The notes below the pieces were generated by a model. That model was not told the origin of the DNA, ran no database searches, and saw only the letters and a program-made list of their open reading frames with translations. A program made the position numbers and the translations under genes. Shown here piece by piece: positions 8,140 to 16,826 of a stretch of 52,686 nt of DNA (its first letter is position 1; each line of letters begins with the position of its first letter). Origin of the DNA: Prevotella brunnea (GTDB lineage Bacteria > Bacteroidota > Bacteroidia > Bacteroidales > Bacteroidaceae); NCBI RefSeq assembly GCF_008016795.1, contig NZ_SDIK01000055.1, positions 1-52,686 on the forward strand. The letters are read 5' to 3'.

Positions 8140-10571
8140 ATGAAGAAAATACTAATCTTATTTGCCGCAGCATTGTGCGCCATGAATTCGATGGCTCAGA
8201 AGACGGATGCCATGCTGTTCGGCGACGTGAAAGCAAAGGAAACCAAAGTGCATCTGCCTTACGCCACCATTAGCGTGAAAGGAACCAATCTGCAAACGAA
8301 ATGCGACGCTTCGGGCATTTCAAGATGGCGGATTTGCCCATAGGCAGACTGATTGTCGTTGCCAATCTTGATGGGTATCAAGAACAAGAAATCGAGATTA
8401 CTGCGCAGAGCGGAAAGGGAACGGAAGTGTATTTCCAATTGGACAAAGACGCTTTGGAATTGAGTCAAGTGGTTGTAACAGGCACACGCACATCGCATTT
8501 CATAAAAGATGTGCCCATTCGGACGGAAGTGCTCACCTCGAATGCCCTGAAACGCAGGAACGCGCAAAATCTTTTTGAGGCTTTGGAGGGAGTTCCGGGC
8601 ATCAGAGTGGAACAACAATGCCAGTTTTGCAATTTCTCCATGGTGCGAATGCAGGGACTGGGTGCCGAGCACACACAGGTTCTGCTCGACGGACAGCCTG
8701 TTTATTCAGGTCTTGCAGGGGTTTATGGACTGCAACAGATAGGAACGAACGATATTGATCGCATGGAAGTAGTGAAAGGCGCTGGCTCGGCACTGTACGG
8801 AAGCAGCGCCGTTGCGGGTGCCATCAACATTATCTCCAAGGAACCGACCTTCGAACCTTACATCAACGCTGATGCACAGTTTGGAAACTGGGGCTACAAG
8901 AACTACAAAGGAACAGGTTCGATGCGCTTCAAGAACATCGGTCTGATGGTAACGGCTCAGCGAACGCAGATGGATGCGGTTGATCAGACCAGCGAAGGTC
9001 TCGTCCGCAAAGAGGTGAAACATAAAGATGGCATTTCCGACCGAGTATATAGTTTGATGAATAACGTCGGACGCAGCCTCTACATTTTTAACCCATTCAC
9101 GAAGAACGACAAACTCATCATTCGTGGAAAGGCGCTCGACGAGCAGCGATACGGTGGCACAATGACCAACGACCTCTACCTGAACCCGTTTTCGGCAGGC
9201 ACGGAAAACATCAAGACCAACCGTCTTACAGCCGACTTGGCCTATACATTGCCCATCGGAGCGCACTCCGAATTCAACCTCGCAGCTGCCTATGTTCACC
9301 ACAAACGCAACGCTACCAACGACACATTCCTCGGTAGCTATCAGGCATCGCACGACGGAGCAAGCCCCAATGTTGAGGACATGCGTCCCTATATTGCCAA
9401 AGAGAACACCTTTACGCCATCTGCGACATTCACAAGCATCATCGGCAATCACACATTGCTTGCTGGAGTACAGGGCTATTTCACAAAACTGAACGAGACA
9501 GGGCTCTATTGCATAGACGACAACACAAGCACTTATTATGGCGAGGCTTACACATCAATCGGTAAAAAGCATGCCAACGAAGTGGGAGTGTTCATCCAAG
9601 ACGAATGGAACATCCTGCCTAACCTGACGGTTGTTCCTGGACTACGCCTCGACACCCACCATTCGGGCGAGGAATACACATCAAGCAAGACAGTCTTCGA
9701 TGGAACTTTCCCAAAGACTAAGTTCGATAAGACAAGCTTCAATCCAAGATTAGCCATCAAATACGAGGTGAACCCATCATTGGTTTTGCGTGCAAACTTC
9801 GGCACAGGCTTCCGCGCTCCTTACGGATTCTCTGAGGATCTGCACCTCTGTTCTGGCTCTCCACGTGTCTGGAAGTCATCCAGTCTGAACGGTGAGCACT
9901 CTGTCAGCTACAATCTGTCGGCTGATTACTATGGTAAAAATTACCAATTGAGCCTGAACGTTTTCCGAACAGACTTGAAAGACAAGATACAGTTCGCTCC
10001 TGCCAGTGAAGAAGTGAAGAGATTGGGCTACACCTATCAATGGGAGAACGTTGATGACGCCTTCGTTCAAGGTATAGAACTCAGCGCCAAGGCAACTCTC
10101 TTCAAGGATTTCTCTGCTGGCATGAGCTGGACCTTCAACCAAGGCAAGTTCAAACATGAGCGTCCCGAATGGTCTGACCCACAAAGCGAGGAAGTTAAGG
10201 CCAATCCCGACCGTCTGAAGTATGCCAAGGACAGCAAGAACATCTCCCGTTTCCCAGCCATGACTGCCGATATTGATTTAGATTACACACCGGGCACATG
10301 GTCGTTCTCGCTCACTGGCTCGCTCCAAGGCAAGATGTTTATAGACTATAACTCTGAAGATGCACCTGAAAAATCAAAAATCAAGAAGACAAACACTTTC
10401 ATGCTCTTCAACTGCCGTGTGGCAAAGCGCGTCGGTTCGTTCAATTTCTACGTTGGAGGCAAGAATATCTTCAGCTACGTTCAAGACGAAAAGCATGGCG
10501 ACGACGCAGCATTCATGTATGCTCCGGTATATGGAGCAACGTGGTATGGTGGCGTAAGCATCACCATCTGA
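8140..10571 (+). pseudogene. TonB-dependent receptor with a single-base frameshift near 8318
   Basis: Two frames together make one complete receptor. Frame one (8140-8343) gives a signal peptide (MKKILILFAAALCAMNSMAQ) and the start of a carboxypeptidase-regulatory-like domain ending KCDASG; frame two takes over with HFKMADLPIGRLIV, exactly where the family continues (DASGHFK). Adding one G in the GGG at 8317-8319 restores about 810 codons. The plug has CQFCNFSMVRMQGL, a CxxC form common in Bacteroidota receptors, and GSALYGSSAVAGAINIIS; the barrel runs to a normal C-terminal aromatic/beta end (WYGGVSITI). Nothing else is decayed, so the shift is recent, a sequencing error, or a slippage switch. 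Ligand unknown. Confidence 0.85.
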
Positions 10572-10600
10572 TAGGTCAAAAGCTAACACAGTCTTACTGT

Positions 10601-10640
10601 AACTCCCCTGAATTGCAAGATATTCAAGGGAGTTTTATTT
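10601..10640 (+). terminator. Rho-independent terminator after the TonB receptor
   Basis: Arms AACTCCCCTGAAT (10601-10613) and ATTCAAGGGAGTT (10622-10634) pair with a single mismatch around an 8-nt loop and are followed by TTTTATTT. It lies 30 bp past the receptor stop codon. Confidence 0.85.
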
Positions 10641-10775
10641 GTCAACGGAAGGCTGAAAGCGTGTAACAACAACCCGAAAGCGCCAGTTGCACGCTAACTC
10701 CCCCACCTATGCGGAATGATTGGCTGGAAGATTTCGACTTGTCGGCAGAGAAACGGTCCGCAGAGCCTCAACTTT

Positions 10776-12857
10776 CTACATGATTCCAGTCTGCGTATCT
10801 CTGTGTCCGAGCTTCTTTTGTACGTCGCGGTATCTGCGTCCGTATTCGAATTTCCACGAAACACTGAGATTTAAGAGATTACCGTTGTCGTTTCCCCTGA
10901 ACAACTGTTTTTTAGAAACGAATCGATTGAGTATCGCACTCTCTTCCAATCGCGGATGGGAGATGAGCGGATTTTGCCAATAAAGCGACAAAATCAGGTT
11001 TCCCACTCTGTAAGCACCCTTCAAAAACACATAACTGCCGTGGTGGGCCTGTGTCTCTCCCTCCACAAACTTCCATCCATTGTCGGCATAAGCACTGATA
11101 ACCCACCGCCCCAGATAGGCATTCAAACTGCCAGAGACGAAAGCGCTCGTAAGATAGTGCTTGTATTCATCACCTTTATTCAGGAACCGGAAAACGCCCC
11201 CTGTCAAAGTGCAAGTCAGTTTGTCGGGAATGATGTCGCAGCTCATCGCATTCTGAAGGTAGAACATCTCTATCCGCTTTTGGTTAGCTTGGAGATAATG
11301 GAACTGGTTATCGGCAGTCCGGATATATTTAGACATGTTGGGATGACTGTTATTTCGATAAGCGATGTCGAATGTGTTGGTAAACCGGGGCTTATTGTAG
11401 CTCAACGACAAGGTTTGCTCCACCACTTTGTTCGGTTCGATGTTGGGATTGCCCACCCGCCACTCTCTGCTATTCTCGCGAATCATCGTATTGCTGATCA
11501 TGGCAATTTTGGAAACGTGCTCGTAGATCTCAAAAGAGTATCGCAGGCTCAAAGGGGCTGCCAAGTGGTAGCTGAGCGTAAGTTTGGGACGGAAAAGCCA
11601 ATAATTGAATTTGTCGGCCGATTGTCTGTACCGTTGATTCGTAACGCCAAGCCCAGCAACGTACGACAACTTGCCGCTCATTCCTTTTACCTCGCTGAAA
11701 AGATAAAGATCATGGTTGTGCATTTGATTCAACGACTGCACGTCGCCCTTGTATTCATTCCTCGTGTATTTGATGCCATGTGCGAGCCCCATGGTAATTG
11801 TGAACGGTTTAAGCCTGTTTTCATAGATCGCCTCGGAGTGAAGCGACCATGTCCGCCCATCCACGTTGTAGGAGTAGGGTACTCCCTCATCCTGATAGCT
11901 GTCATTCTCGGTCGTGATTCCTGTCCCGACGACATTCGTCGTCAAGCTCTGATGTTCACCCAGCCTGTGATAGAAGTACAGATCCAGAACCGGCGAGTTG
12001 CTGTTTGAACTGTTCCGTCGGGTGGCCATCATTTTTTGGAGTCCGTCCACAATGCTTTGCCTTTCGTCGTCATTAGGTATTTTGTTGAGATTGGCCGACA
12101 ACGATACTTGAAAGACATAGCTCGTAGAGTCGGCAAGACTGTATTTCAATTGCAATGTGTGGTCGAATGTTCTATTCCGCGAGGCTAAGGTCGCTCTTTC
12201 TATATGATAGACAGAACCGTCATTCAACAGATAATTGGCGATTTCTGTCAGTTTCGCACCCTTGAAATCACAATAGGTAAGGTTGTAGTTGATCCCCCAT
12301 TCCGATTTTCCATGATTAACCCTCGCAAAAACAGAGTTATTGCCATTCCAAGCCGTGAAACTGTTGGAAAGGTCTGCACCAACCACCCCTCCACTATCAT
12401 GCCGATAAGTCCGGATATCGATGACAACACCCGTCTCTTTCCCATATCTAACACCTGGATTGTCGATGAAATCGATGTTTTTCACAAGTTTCGGAGATAG
12501 CCCAATCAGGTCTTCCTTGGTGGCTACGATGCCATTAATCCTTATTTGCACAGCTCCCTCATTCCCCAACGCAGTGACGGTTCGCATAACCTCATCTACT
12601 CTTATTCTCGGTAGATTCAGTTTTGAAAGCAGGTCGTAGCCATTGGTGGTGGAGTTGCGTTGCGACAACGAAGGGATAATGAGCTTTCCGTCTGCCTTTT
12701 CGACAACTCTCGCATGCTCAACGGTAACCTCGCCCAGTTCAACGACCTTTTCCGCCACATCACCGACCAGACTATCCGCTGCCGTCGTGCGCTCGTCCTG
12801 AGCTCTTGCGCCTGTCACCGCAACAAACATCAATACTAAAATAATACTTTTCTTCAT
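10776..12857 (-). CDS. Outer-membrane beta-barrel protein, TonB-receptor-like (OMP_b-brl_3 type)
   Basis: 694 residues from the ATG at 12857 (MKKSIILVLMFVAVTGARAQ is a clean signal peptide; an ATG three codons upstream at 12866 is an alternative). A short plug-like region (VELGEVTVEHARVVEKADGK, then GYDLLSKLNLPRI and QIRINGIVATKEDL) precedes a long barrel rich in alternating aromatic strands, ending LNLSVSWKFEYGRR. There is no carboxypeptidase-like domain. Such proteins resemble TonB receptors, but the substrate is unknown and a role in export or surface assembly is possible. A TATCTTTG -7 box lies at 12882-12889 without a clear -33. It follows a membrane-anchored winged-helix gene on the same strand, which may control it. 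Confidence 0.8.
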   Translation of the reverse strand: MKKSIILVLMFVAVTGARAQDERTTAADSLVGDVAEKVVELGEVTVEHARVVEKADGKLIIPSLSQRNSTTNGYDLLSKLNLPRIRVDEVMRTVTALGNEGAVQIRINGIVATKEDLIGLSPKLVKNIDFIDNPGVRYGKETGVVIDIRTYRHDSGGVVGADLSNSFTAWNGNNSVFARVNHGKSEWGINYNLTYCDFKGAKLTEIANYLLNDGSVYHIERATLASRNRTFDHTLQLKYSLADSTSYVFQVSLSANLNKIPNDDERQSIVDGLQKMMATRRNSSNSNSPVLDLYFYHRLGEHQSLTTNVVGTGITTENDSYQDEGVPYSYNVDGRTWSLHSEAIYENRLKPFTITMGLAHGIKYTRNEYKGDVQSLNQMHNHDLYLFSEVKGMSGKLSYVAGLGVTNQRYRQSADKFNYWLFRPKLTLSYHLAAPLSLRYSFEIYEHVSKIAMISNTMIRENSREWRVGNPNIEPNKVVEQTLSLSYNKPRFTNTFDIAYRNNSHPNMSKYIRTADNQFHYLQANQKRIEMFYLQNAMSCDIIPDKLTCTLTGGVFRFLNKGDEYKHYLTSAFVSGSLNAYLGRWVISAYADNGWKFVEGETQAHHGSYVFLKGAYRVGNLILSLYWQNPLISHPRLEESAILNRFVSKKQLFRGNDNGNLLNLSVSWKFEYGRRYRDVQKKLGHRDTQTGIM

Positions 12858-13241
12858 CTTTGACATTTTGATTAGTTGCGGCAAAGATAGCCGAAGAACT
12901 TCAAAAGTTGCCCGAAAACTGTCTGACAACTGTCTGACAATGTCCAGTCGGGACCTTACTTCAGACTTTTTCGCTCATTTTTCAAAATCGGTTCGTAAGA
13001 GTATGTAGTGTTTTTGTTTGATTACCGATCAGCTTGCTTGCCGTTCTATTGAAGACATGGCAGACTAAGGCGAAAGGGAACGACAGAGAAAATGCTGGCA
13101 AACGAATGAAATCGGTTAGGAAACGATTTGCTTATCAGCGAATAGAGAAATCGCAGTGGAATGAACAATTGGGGATGATTCCACATCGCACAGCCGTGAC
13201 GAACAGCCTTTGTCGGAGCGATAATTTCACTGTGAAATTCA

Positions 13242-13351
13242 AAAGGCTTAGCTTTCGCACCGCAAAAGGTCACCTATCGCAATGTAAAAGGTCATCTATC
13301 GAAGGGTAAAAGGTGACCTTTTGGAAGTTAAAGGTTATGCGTCTGAATATC
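13242..13351. repeat. 22-bp palindromic repeat array A (five units)
   Basis: Within the 514-bp gap 12858-13371. Units start at 13242, 13264, 13286, 13308 and 13330, exactly 22 bp apart; cores include AAAGGCTTAGCTTTC, AAAAGGTCACCTATC and AAAAGGTGACCTTTT. Fourteen nt after the fourth unit comes TGAATATCA, matching the tail seen in other copies. The array begins just past the 3' end of the winged-helix gene. The rest of the gap shows no gene. Confidence 0.8.
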
Positions 13352-13371
13352 AGATGGTTACAAATACGCTT

Positions 13372-14106
13372 TTAATCCATCTTCTCTAACCGGTATTCTT
13401 TTCCTCTTTCGTTGACTATTTTCACCTTGCCCCGCTCTTCAATCACAGGCCTTATTCGCCTGATGAGTGTGTAAAGGGTGTCACTGGCATCGGGTTTCTT
13501 GGGCCATAAACGATCGCAGATTTCCTTTTTTGACACCGTATGCTGGTCGTTGGACAGGAACAACCGCATCAACTCCGACTGCAAAGGCGTCAATGGTATG
13601 GGATTATCGTGCGAGTCATAGAACTGTGCCGATGATTGTGAATAGACCAATTCGCCGAACACTGTCATCCCTGCTTTCTTACGTCTGACAATCTTGAGAG
13701 AAACAAGCAGCCACAAGGAGGAGAGGCATATCAAAAGGTAGGGAATACGTTGGTCAGACAATCCCCAGACGGTAGCAAAAGAACAGGTAGCGTAGCTCTG
13801 AAAAGCTACTTCCCTGTCCTTTCCCCTCCATTTTATCCTTTTGCTGCACAGCGCTTTCGGAGCGTTCGGCTGCGCATAGGAAAGGAATGACTCGGCCCGC
13901 AATGCATCAATCTTCAGGTTTCGCCTGTAATCGTTGATGGTGTCGGGCGTAATCCATGCCTCTCGCTTAGCAGACAATGTTTGTTCCAATGCCTGATTCA
14001 TGTCATTGATAATCGTCTGTTCGGTATAATTATACCTATCAATACTTGATAGAACAGCGGAGGACAAGAGAATCATGAAAACAAAAACTACAAACCATGG
14101 TTTCAT
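13372..14106 (-). CDS. Membrane-anchored winged-helix transcriptional regulator with periplasmic domain
   Basis: 244 residues from the ATG at 14106. Layout: membrane segment at about 3-20 (FVVFVFMILLSSAVLSS), a ~95-residue predicted periplasmic region rich in helix-forming residues, a second membrane segment at about 121-141 (IPYLLICLSSLWLLVSL), then a cytoplasmic OmpR/PhoB-type winged helix (LTPLQSELMRLFLS, VSKKEICDRLWP, DTLYTLIRRIRPVIEE) to the end. This is a one-component sensor: an outside signal could act on DNA binding with no phospho-relay, the reverse domain order of ToxR/CadC. Neighbours suggest it controls the outer-membrane protein downstream (12857), but no operator was identified. 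Confidence 0.8.
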   Translation of the reverse strand: MKPWFVVFVFMILLSSAVLSSIDRYNYTEQTIINDMNQALEQTLSAKREAWITPDTINDYRRNLKIDALRAESFLSYAQPNAPKALCSKRIKWRGKDREVAFQSYATCSFATVWGLSDQRIPYLLICLSSLWLLVSLKIVRRKKAGMTVFGELVYSQSSAQFYDSHDNPIPLTPLQSELMRLFLSNDQHTVSKKEICDRLWPKKPDASDTLYTLIRRIRPVIEERGKVKIVNERGKEYRLEKMD

Positions 14107-14158
14107 AGGCAATCATTAATTGTTCGGATTTCGTGAGAGCAAAGATAGCAAATTTCGT

Positions 14159-14449
14159 TTATTTACCCAAGAATAAGCGGGAGAATAAACCCCACATGCG
14201 AATCCTGAGCTGGTCGATGAGGATGGGCATGAGATATAAGACCGTGACAAGGACGACCGTATGAAAAAGCAATTGGAACCCAGAGGCAGTCATGAACAAT
14301 TGCCTAACGATGGGATAAAACACTTGCTGATAGAAGTCGGGATGGGCATGGAAAAGATAAACGGCAAAGCATGAACGGCCCATCCAATTCACAATTTTGC
14401 AATGGAAACGGAGTTGCGAAAAGGCCAAAAGCACACAGCCAACCAAAAC
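14159..14449 (-). pseudogene. C-terminal remnant of an acyltransferase-3 (OafA-like) membrane protein
   Basis: About 95 residues with VNWMGRSCFAVYLFHAHPDF and two following hydrophobic spans (LLFHTVVLVTVLYLMPILI), the pattern at the C-terminal end of acyltransferase-3 proteins, which normally have around 350 residues and ten membrane spans. The frame is closed upstream by a TGA at about 14452 and no N-terminal part exists before the protease gene begins. I read it as a truncated leftover, possibly from a deletion that brought the protease gene next to it. Confidence 0.65.
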
Positions 14450-14514
14450 TCAGTTGCTGTGTGCTTATCGCAAAGCGGTAATCCTTCTGAGGCATTACCT
14501 TAATTGGCTATGAT

Positions 14515-16707
14515 TTATCTCACCTGTAGCGTATAATCTTCCACTTCTCCGTTAGCAAAGTTTCCGCATGGGTCTTGATATCCATCGGGACTGGCTATGA
14601 CACGAATGCGATAGTTGCCTTTGGGGGTGTTTGCAGGTACGAGAATGTATCCGGAGAATGCAAAGTAAGAGTAGCGTTCCACTTTCTTCTCCGATGCAGA
14701 GAAAATGCCGTCGTTGTTGAAATCCACATAAACTCGCCAGTACATCCTTCTTGAATTGGAACCGCTGAAGCCCGGTTTGAGCGTGTATTGGAAAGAATAT
14801 CCCGGACTGCTGTAAGCAATATTCGATGTGAAATTGCTATAGGGAGATGCCCCCGAGGTCTTGGTCATGGTGCTAAGACTCACCTGACTGATGTAGGCTG
14901 CCGAGTAGTTGGCTGCGGCTATAGAGCAATAGTTTCCGGGATTTGGTGTCGGATCCGGTTTCGGATCCGGTTTCGGGTCAGGATTCGGCTTCGGATCGGG
15001 GTCAGGGTCAGGCTTCGGTGCCGGCGATGACGGCTGTGTGATGACTGCCGTGTAGTCTTCCACCTCACCATAGGTAAAGTGCTCGTCCGGTTTGGGATAG
15101 CTGCCCCACTTCGCACTTACGCGAACGCGTGTCTCACCTTTGACGGCATTAGCCGGAACCTTAAACATACGATAGAAATAGTTTGCGGAATTCATGTATT
15201 GAGCCAACACTCGCTCGTTATCCTCGAATATCTTGTTGCCGTTGAAGTCCACCCAAACACACCAATACATGGGATATGTCCCGTTGGAGAAGCGTGGCAT
15301 TAAGGTTATGTAATAGCTTCCGCCTGCCTCAAGCTCTGTCTTCTTGTCCTTAAAGAAGGTATAGGATGAAGCGTTGCTATAGTTTTCCATGTTTCCGATG
15401 CTTACATAATAGATGTAGGTCGAGTTAAAATAATCGGAGAAAGATGGAGCATAATCATCCGCCGGTTTGGGATCGGGTGTTGGGTCTTCACCGTCATCAC
15501 CACCATTGTATCCCGGAGGTGCGAAGTTCACGACAATGGTCTGCCAATAGTTGAAGCCTCCCGAACCACCGCCGATACCCAATCCGCTTGGGTCAAGCGC
15601 ATTGAGCAGGAAATACCCATCGGAATAGCCGCCCCATCCCCAATTGATGTGGAAATACCCATTGGAGCTGTAGCCATCGCACACAAAAGAGTGTCCGCCA
15701 CCATTACCACTACCGGCATATTGTACGGGTCTGCCATTGTCAAGTTCGTTGCGGACGATGCTTTCCCACTGTGTGGTGGAATAATCGGAGCGTTCCAGAC
15801 TTGTAACGGCTGCCGGATAAGAGTAATATTCCTTTAGCATGGCGGGCACTTGCTGCTGATAGGTTCCGCTACCCGAAGGAGAGAAGCCCATGTTCAGACC
15901 TACTGCTACACCATAGCAGAAACTTGCCACGTCATCGTTCGGACCGCGGAGAACGGACTTTGGCATATTGTTCCAATTTAAGTCATAGTTGTAATTAAAC
16001 GACAATGTTCCATAGCTTGAATTATAGGAGTGATAGCCCGTACCACGTGATGGATATTCATAGAAACGCATGATTTGTGAAGTTGCCGTAGCCACACATC
16101 CCACCGGACAATTGTACGGACAATAGGCGTTATAATAAGGAGCCTGATTCCAATGGATATCAGCCAGTAAAGGGCGGACGGCAGTTTGTGCGTTCATGAC
16201 GCTGTAAGTGCCCGCGATGGCAGAGCTGCGCATCTGCTTTATTTGATTGTCGATTTTCACGTGTGCGTTGGCAAAGCGTATTTCCTTGGCATATCCGTTC
16301 AACAGGTCTTTCATGTTGGAAGGTATTTTGTCAGGATCGAACTTGCCTTCGGTGGAATAACCCAACACGGGATAAGTTCCTTTCGATGCGGAAACGAGTA
16401 CATATCCCTCATCGCCATAGTTGATTACGTAATAAGTAGGTTGCTGATTGGCATCCGAACGAGTACCGGAAATTGCATCGGTATATACGATTTTGAGTTC
16501 GGGCAAACCGCCGGCTCTGGTCTTTACCTTTGCCACATCGCTGTTCTTGGTTAGGAACTCGCCTGCTATTTCCAATGCTTCGTTTGCCGGGACGAAGTTA
16601 CTTTCATTACTCGTGTTGGCAGGCTGAATGTCATCGGTCTGACAGCCGGCAAGAATAAATAAGCAGCTGAGAACGACCACATAGAAAAGATTAGTTAATT
16701 TTTTCAT
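14515..16707 (-). CDS. C10-family cysteine protease lipoprotein (streptopain/interpain A-like) with two GEVED domains
   Basis: 730 residues from the ATG at 16707 (an in-frame ATG at 16725 is possible). Signal peptide with lipobox LAGC (Cys22) followed by QTDD, acidic residues typical of surface-exported Bacteroidota lipoproteins. Propeptide to about residue 170, then the papain-like domain: catalytic Cys204 in PVGCVATATSQIM, His339 in GGGHSFVCDGY and Trp in INWGWGG. Two copies of a GEVEDY-ending domain with EF-like acidic loops (DFNGNKIFEDNE, DFNNDGIFSASE) follow, joined by Pro-Asp-Lys-rich linkers. C10 enzymes include SpeB and interpain A, which cleave host proteins including haemoglobin and complement. 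It lies 119 bp behind the cytolysin gene on the same strand. Confidence 0.9.
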   Translation of the reverse strand: MKKLTNLFYVVVLSCLFILAGCQTDDIQPANTSNESNFVPANEALEIAGEFLTKNSDVAKVKTRAGGLPELKIVYTDAISGTRSDANQQPTYYVINYGDEGYVLVSASKGTYPVLGYSTEGKFDPDKIPSNMKDLLNGYAKEIRFANAHVKIDNQIKQMRSSAIAGTYSVMNAQTAVRPLLADIHWNQAPYYNAYCPYNCPVGCVATATSQIMRFYEYPSRGTGYHSYNSSYGTLSFNYNYDLNWNNMPKSVLRGPNDDVASFCYGVAVGLNMGFSPSGSGTYQQQVPAMLKEYYSYPAAVTSLERSDYSTTQWESIVRNELDNGRPVQYAGSGNGGGHSFVCDGYSSNGYFHINWGWGGYSDGYFLLNALDPSGLGIGGGSGGFNYWQTIVVNFAPPGYNGGDDGEDPTPDPKPADDYAPSFSDYFNSTYIYYVSIGNMENYSNASSYTFFKDKKTELEAGGSYYITLMPRFSNGTYPMYWCVWVDFNGNKIFEDNERVLAQYMNSANYFYRMFKVPANAVKGETRVRVSAKWGSYPKPDEHFTYGEVEDYTAVITQPSSPAPKPDPDPDPKPNPDPKPDPKPDPTPNPGNYCSIAAANYSAAYISQVSLSTMTKTSGASPYSNFTSNIAYSSPGYSFQYTLKPGFSGSNSRRMYWRVYVDFNNDGIFSASEKKVERYSYFAFSGYILVPANTPKGNYRIRVIASPDGYQDPCGNFANGEVEDYTLQVR

Positions 16708-16747
16708 CGTTTTGAGTTTTATCATTAAGAAGAATAAGGTTGAATCG

Positions 16748-16774
16748 GAAGCGGAGTCGCGCTAACTCCGCTTC
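16748..16774 (-). promoter_or_regulatory. Perfect 10-bp stem-loop between cytolysin and protease genes
   Basis: GAAGCGGAGT (16748-16757) and ACTCCGCTTC (16765-16774) are perfect inverted arms around a 7-nt loop. On the - strand no U-run follows, so it is unlikely to be a full terminator; it may be an RNA-stability or partial attenuation element setting the ratio of the two products. A weaker stem (CGAATAGC / GCTATTTCG, about 16814-16834) straddles the cytolysin stop codon. Confidence 0.55.
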
Positions 16775-16826
16775 TCGAAATAGTGAAAGTTCTTGCGTTC
16801 AGATTACTTCTTCGAATAGCGTGAAG

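Noticed and set aside
10956..12008. 350-codon open frame antisense to the outer-membrane barrel gene
   Set aside because: The - strand gene has signal peptide, plug and barrel pattern; the antisense frame has none.
13242..13351. CRISPR array at the 22-bp repeats
   Set aside because: Units are contiguous with 7-nt linkers and no unique spacers, and there are no cas genes; these are palindromic tandem units.
16748..16774. Full terminator between cytolysin and protease genes
   Set aside because: The stem is perfect but no U-run follows on the coding strand, so read-through into the protease gene is expected.
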